Below, in pieces: positions 62,239 to 64,000 of a stretch of DNA of 64,000 nt. The notes beneath the pieces were generated by a model that made no database searches, was not told where the DNA came from, and worked only from the letters and a program-made list of their open reading frames with translations. Position numbers and translations under genes: made by a program. Position 1 is the first letter of the stretch. Every line of letters starts with the position of its first letter. Source of the stretch: Mycobacterium saskatchewanense (GTDB lineage: Bacteria; Actinomycetota; Actinomycetes; Mycobacteriales; Mycobacteriaceae); contig NZ_AP022573.1 of NCBI RefSeq assembly GCF_010729105.1, positions 3,100,001 through 3,164,000 of the forward strand, given 5' to 3'.

Positions 62239-63620
62239 GCGCACCCACAGGACCAGAGCCGGGCGGCCAGCGCGTCCATCGCGTTGCGGCCGTTCGGTCC
62301 CGCGGCGTTGGAGAGGAAGGCGAACGTGAGCACCCGGCCGCTGCGGTCGGTCAGCACGCCCGCCAACGCGTTGATCGCGGTCAACGAGCCGGTCTTGGCA
62401 CGCAACCAGCCCGCCGGGCCCTGGTTGGTGGACGCGTCGAGGAAACGGTCGGCCAGCGTGCCACTGCCGCCCGCGATCGGGAGCAGGTCCAGCAGCGCCC
62501 GCAGCGCGGGCTGGTCCGGCCCCGCCGCCGCCTGCACCACGCCGTCGAGCGTCTTGGCCGTCAGCCGGTCGTCGACCGAGAGCCCACTGGAATCCAGCAG
62601 CGCGGCGCCGGCGGTCTCGACGTGCGCGGTGCTCAACCGGTTGGTGACCGCGTCCGCCGCGCCGGCGAAGCTCTGCGGGCGGTTGATGGCCGCGGCCACC
62701 TCCCGGGCTATGCACTCGGCCATGACGTTGTCGGAGTGGTCCATCATCTGCCCCAGCCGCTGAACCAGCGGCGCGGACTGCACCACGGCCAGCTGCCGCG
62801 CGCCGGACGGCGCCTTGGCGATGGTCACCGCGCCAGGATCCAGCCCGAGGGCCTTGGCCAGCTCCCGGCCGGCGTCGAGCGCCGGAGTCCTGGACCGCCG
62901 CGAGTTGACCGTGGTCGGCTGGATGCGCCCGGCGTCGACCATCACCGATTCGATCGGCGCGATGTCGCCGTTGTCGACGTCTGCGGGGTCCCAGCCCTGC
63001 GCCATCATGGGACCGCTGAACGCCGAGGTGTCGACCTGCACCGAGGTGGGCGTCACGCCGCTGCGGCGCACCTGCTCGACGAGGTCGCTGATCCGCGCCG
63101 AACCCTTGTACCAGGTGTCGACGCCGGGCGGCACCGCCGACAGCAGCGGGTCCCCGGAGCCCACCAACACGACGGGGCCCTGCGCGTTCTGGCTGCCGGC
63201 CACCACGCGCGTGCTGATGCGCGCCTGGTGGTCGAGGGTCAGCAGGGCCGCGGCGGCGGTCAGCACCTTGTTGGTCGACGCCGGGACCAGGGGGAGGTCG
63301 CTCGCCACCTGCCAGAGCTCCTTGCCGGTCAGGGCGTCGGTGACCCGGGCACCGAGCCGGCCCAGGTTCGGGTCGGCCGCCAGGGCCGCGAGAGTGGCCG
63401 CCACCCCCGCGGGGCTGGGCACCTCCGCGGTGTCGCTGACCGGGGTCACGCCGGGCTTGACGGTGGGCGCGTGCGGCGGCGGAATCGGGGCCCGCGCGCC
63501 GCCAGACCCGTGGCCACCGGTCGTGAAGAACGTCGCCGCCGCAACCACCGCGGCGACGAACACCAGCACGGCCAATCCGATGAACACCTGGGTGGATTTC
63601 CGCCAGCGAGTAGGACCCAT
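62235..63620 (-). CDS. dacB: D-alanyl-D-alanine carboxypeptidase/endopeptidase (PBP4 family)
   Basis: The 461-residue protein has an N-terminal membrane anchor (about 12-34), a Pro-rich linker and a penicillin-binding domain with SxxK S115-K118 (STNK), SDN at 296-298 and KTG at 409-411. Between SxxK and SDN lies the large insertion typical of PBP4/DacB. It trims or cleaves peptidoglycan peptides in the periplasm. The ATG at 63620 has AGGAG upstream. It diverges from ppa by 114 bp. Equivalent to Rv3627c. Confidence 0.92.
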   Translation of the reverse strand: MGPTRWRKSTQVFIGLAVLVFVAAVVAAATFFTTGGHGSGGARAPIPPPHAPTVKPGVTPVSDTAEVPSPAGVAATLAALAADPNLGRLGARVTDALTGKELWQVASDLPLVPASTNKVLTAAAALLTLDHQARISTRVVAGSQNAQGPVVLVGSGDPLLSAVPPGVDTWYKGSARISDLVEQVRRSGVTPTSVQVDTSAFSGPMMAQGWDPADVDNGDIAPIESVMVDAGRIQPTTVNSRRSRTPALDAGRELAKALGLDPGAVTIAKAPSGARQLAVVQSAPLVQRLGQMMDHSDNVMAECIAREVAAAINRPQSFAGAADAVTNRLSTAHVETAGAALLDSSGLSVDDRLTAKTLDGVVQAAAGPDQPALRALLDLLPIAGGSGTLADRFLDASTNQGPAGWLRAKTGSLTAINALAGVLTDRSGRVLTFAFLSNAAGPNGRNAMDALAARLWSCGCA

Positions 63621-63674
63621 CACTCTCCTGACTGTTTCGACCCATTCTGCCGAAAGAGCCGCAGCGCGCTCGAC

Positions 63675-63680
63675 TAGGGT
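63675..63680 (+). promoter_or_regulatory. Possible -10 of ppa
   Basis: TAGGGT (63675-63680) fits TANNNT and would give a leader of about 48 bases containing AAGGAG at 63721-63726. It is in the divergent dacB/ppa intergenic region. Confidence 0.35.
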
Positions 63681-63734
63681 GGACCCCCGACGCCAGCTTG
63701 ACCCGGGCCCACCGCAGATGAAGGAGCCGAGACG

Positions 63735-64000
63735 GTGCAGTTCGACGTGACCATCGAAATTCCGAAAGGCCAGCGCAACAAGTACGAGGTCGATCACGAG
63801 ACCGGGCGGGTGCGGCTGGACCGCTACCTCTACACCTCGATGGCCTACCCGACCGACTACGGCTTCATTGACGACACCCTCGGCGAGGACGGCGACCCGC
63901 TCGACGCGCTGGTGCTGCTCCCGCAGTCGGTGTTCCCCGGGGTGATCGTCGAGGCACGGCCGGTGGGGATGTTCCGGATGACCGACGAGGCCGGCGGCGA
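63735..64000 (+). CDS. ppa: Inorganic pyrophosphatase, N-terminal part
   Basis: The gene starts with GTG at 63735, eight bases after AAGGAG, and runs off the window end. The first 88 residues show [31 protein letters not shown] and the metal aspartates in [10 protein letters not shown] of family I pyrophosphatases. It hydrolyses the pyrophosphate released by nucleotide-using biosynthesis. The family length is about 162 residues in mycobacteria. Confidence 0.95.
   Translation, partial: MQFDVTIEIPKGQRNKYEVDHETGRVRLDRYLYTSMAYPTDYGFIDDTLGEDGDPLDALVLLPQSVFPGVIVEARPVGMFRMTDEAGG

Overview
The window is chromosomal DNA of a slow-growing mycobacterium, most like the M. avium complex. The gene order carD, lpqE, radA, disA, canB, mutY, mhuD, lpqF, clpC1, lsr2, lysS, coaX, panD, panC, folK, folB, folP, folE, ftsH, ephA, PPE, PE, lpqG, hpt, tilS, ppa matches M. 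tuberculosis Rv3577 to Rv3628 as I remember it. The DNA is very G+C rich, GTG and TTG starts are common, genes overlap by 1-8 bp, and several genes have a -10 box six to eight bases before the start codon (leaderless transcripts). No rRNA, tRNA, CRISPR array, phage or insertion sequence was seen.

Layout: 1-4050 (+) holds the end of a metal-type ABC transporter, pxpA, a metallo-beta-lactamase-fold protein and the ArsB-like permease. 4074-10878 (-) holds an orphan fatty-acyl-AMP ligase and a secreted glycerophosphodiesterase, then rlmB, cysS, ispF, ispD and carD. 11204-16717 holds lpqE, radA, disA, a membrane protein, canB and mutY. 16730-24079 (-) is a seven-gene energy-converting-hydrogenase-related operon led by an ArsR regulator (equivalent to Rv0081-Rv0087, here inserted next to mutY). 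24271-28639 holds an alpha/beta hydrolase, mhuD, lpqF, a frameshifted hypothetical gene and a 13E12-family HNH protein.

28755-30420 (-) is a cobalamin-riboswitch-controlled cbtB-cbtA-phosphatase operon. 30496-45275 (-) is a long housekeeping block (clpC1, lsr2, lysS, coaX, panD, panC, DUF2520 protein, two envelope proteins, folK, folB, folP, folE, ftsH). 45425-49121 holds a VOC protein, ephA, a luciferase-like monooxygenase and an alcohol dehydrogenase. 49134-56609 (-) is an eight-gene Nit1C-type operon (MSMEG_0565-0572 families). 57037-64000 holds a PPE/PE pair, lpqG, hpt, tilS, a DUF2342 metallopeptidase-like protein, a penicillin-binding carboxypeptidase and the start of ppa.

The most interesting accessory system is the Nit1C operon. 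It pairs an apparently active nitrilase with a paralogue that has lost the catalytic Cys and Glu, and with a radical SAM protein whose cysteine spacing is not the classical one. A GlnR-like direct repeat lies upstream. Other notable signals are a hydrogenase-like complex without nickel ligands, an exact 18-bp start region shared by cysS and lysS, and a dyad motif shared by the clpC1 and lsr2 leaders. Functions come from motifs readable in the sequence and from recalled family knowledge; no database search was run.
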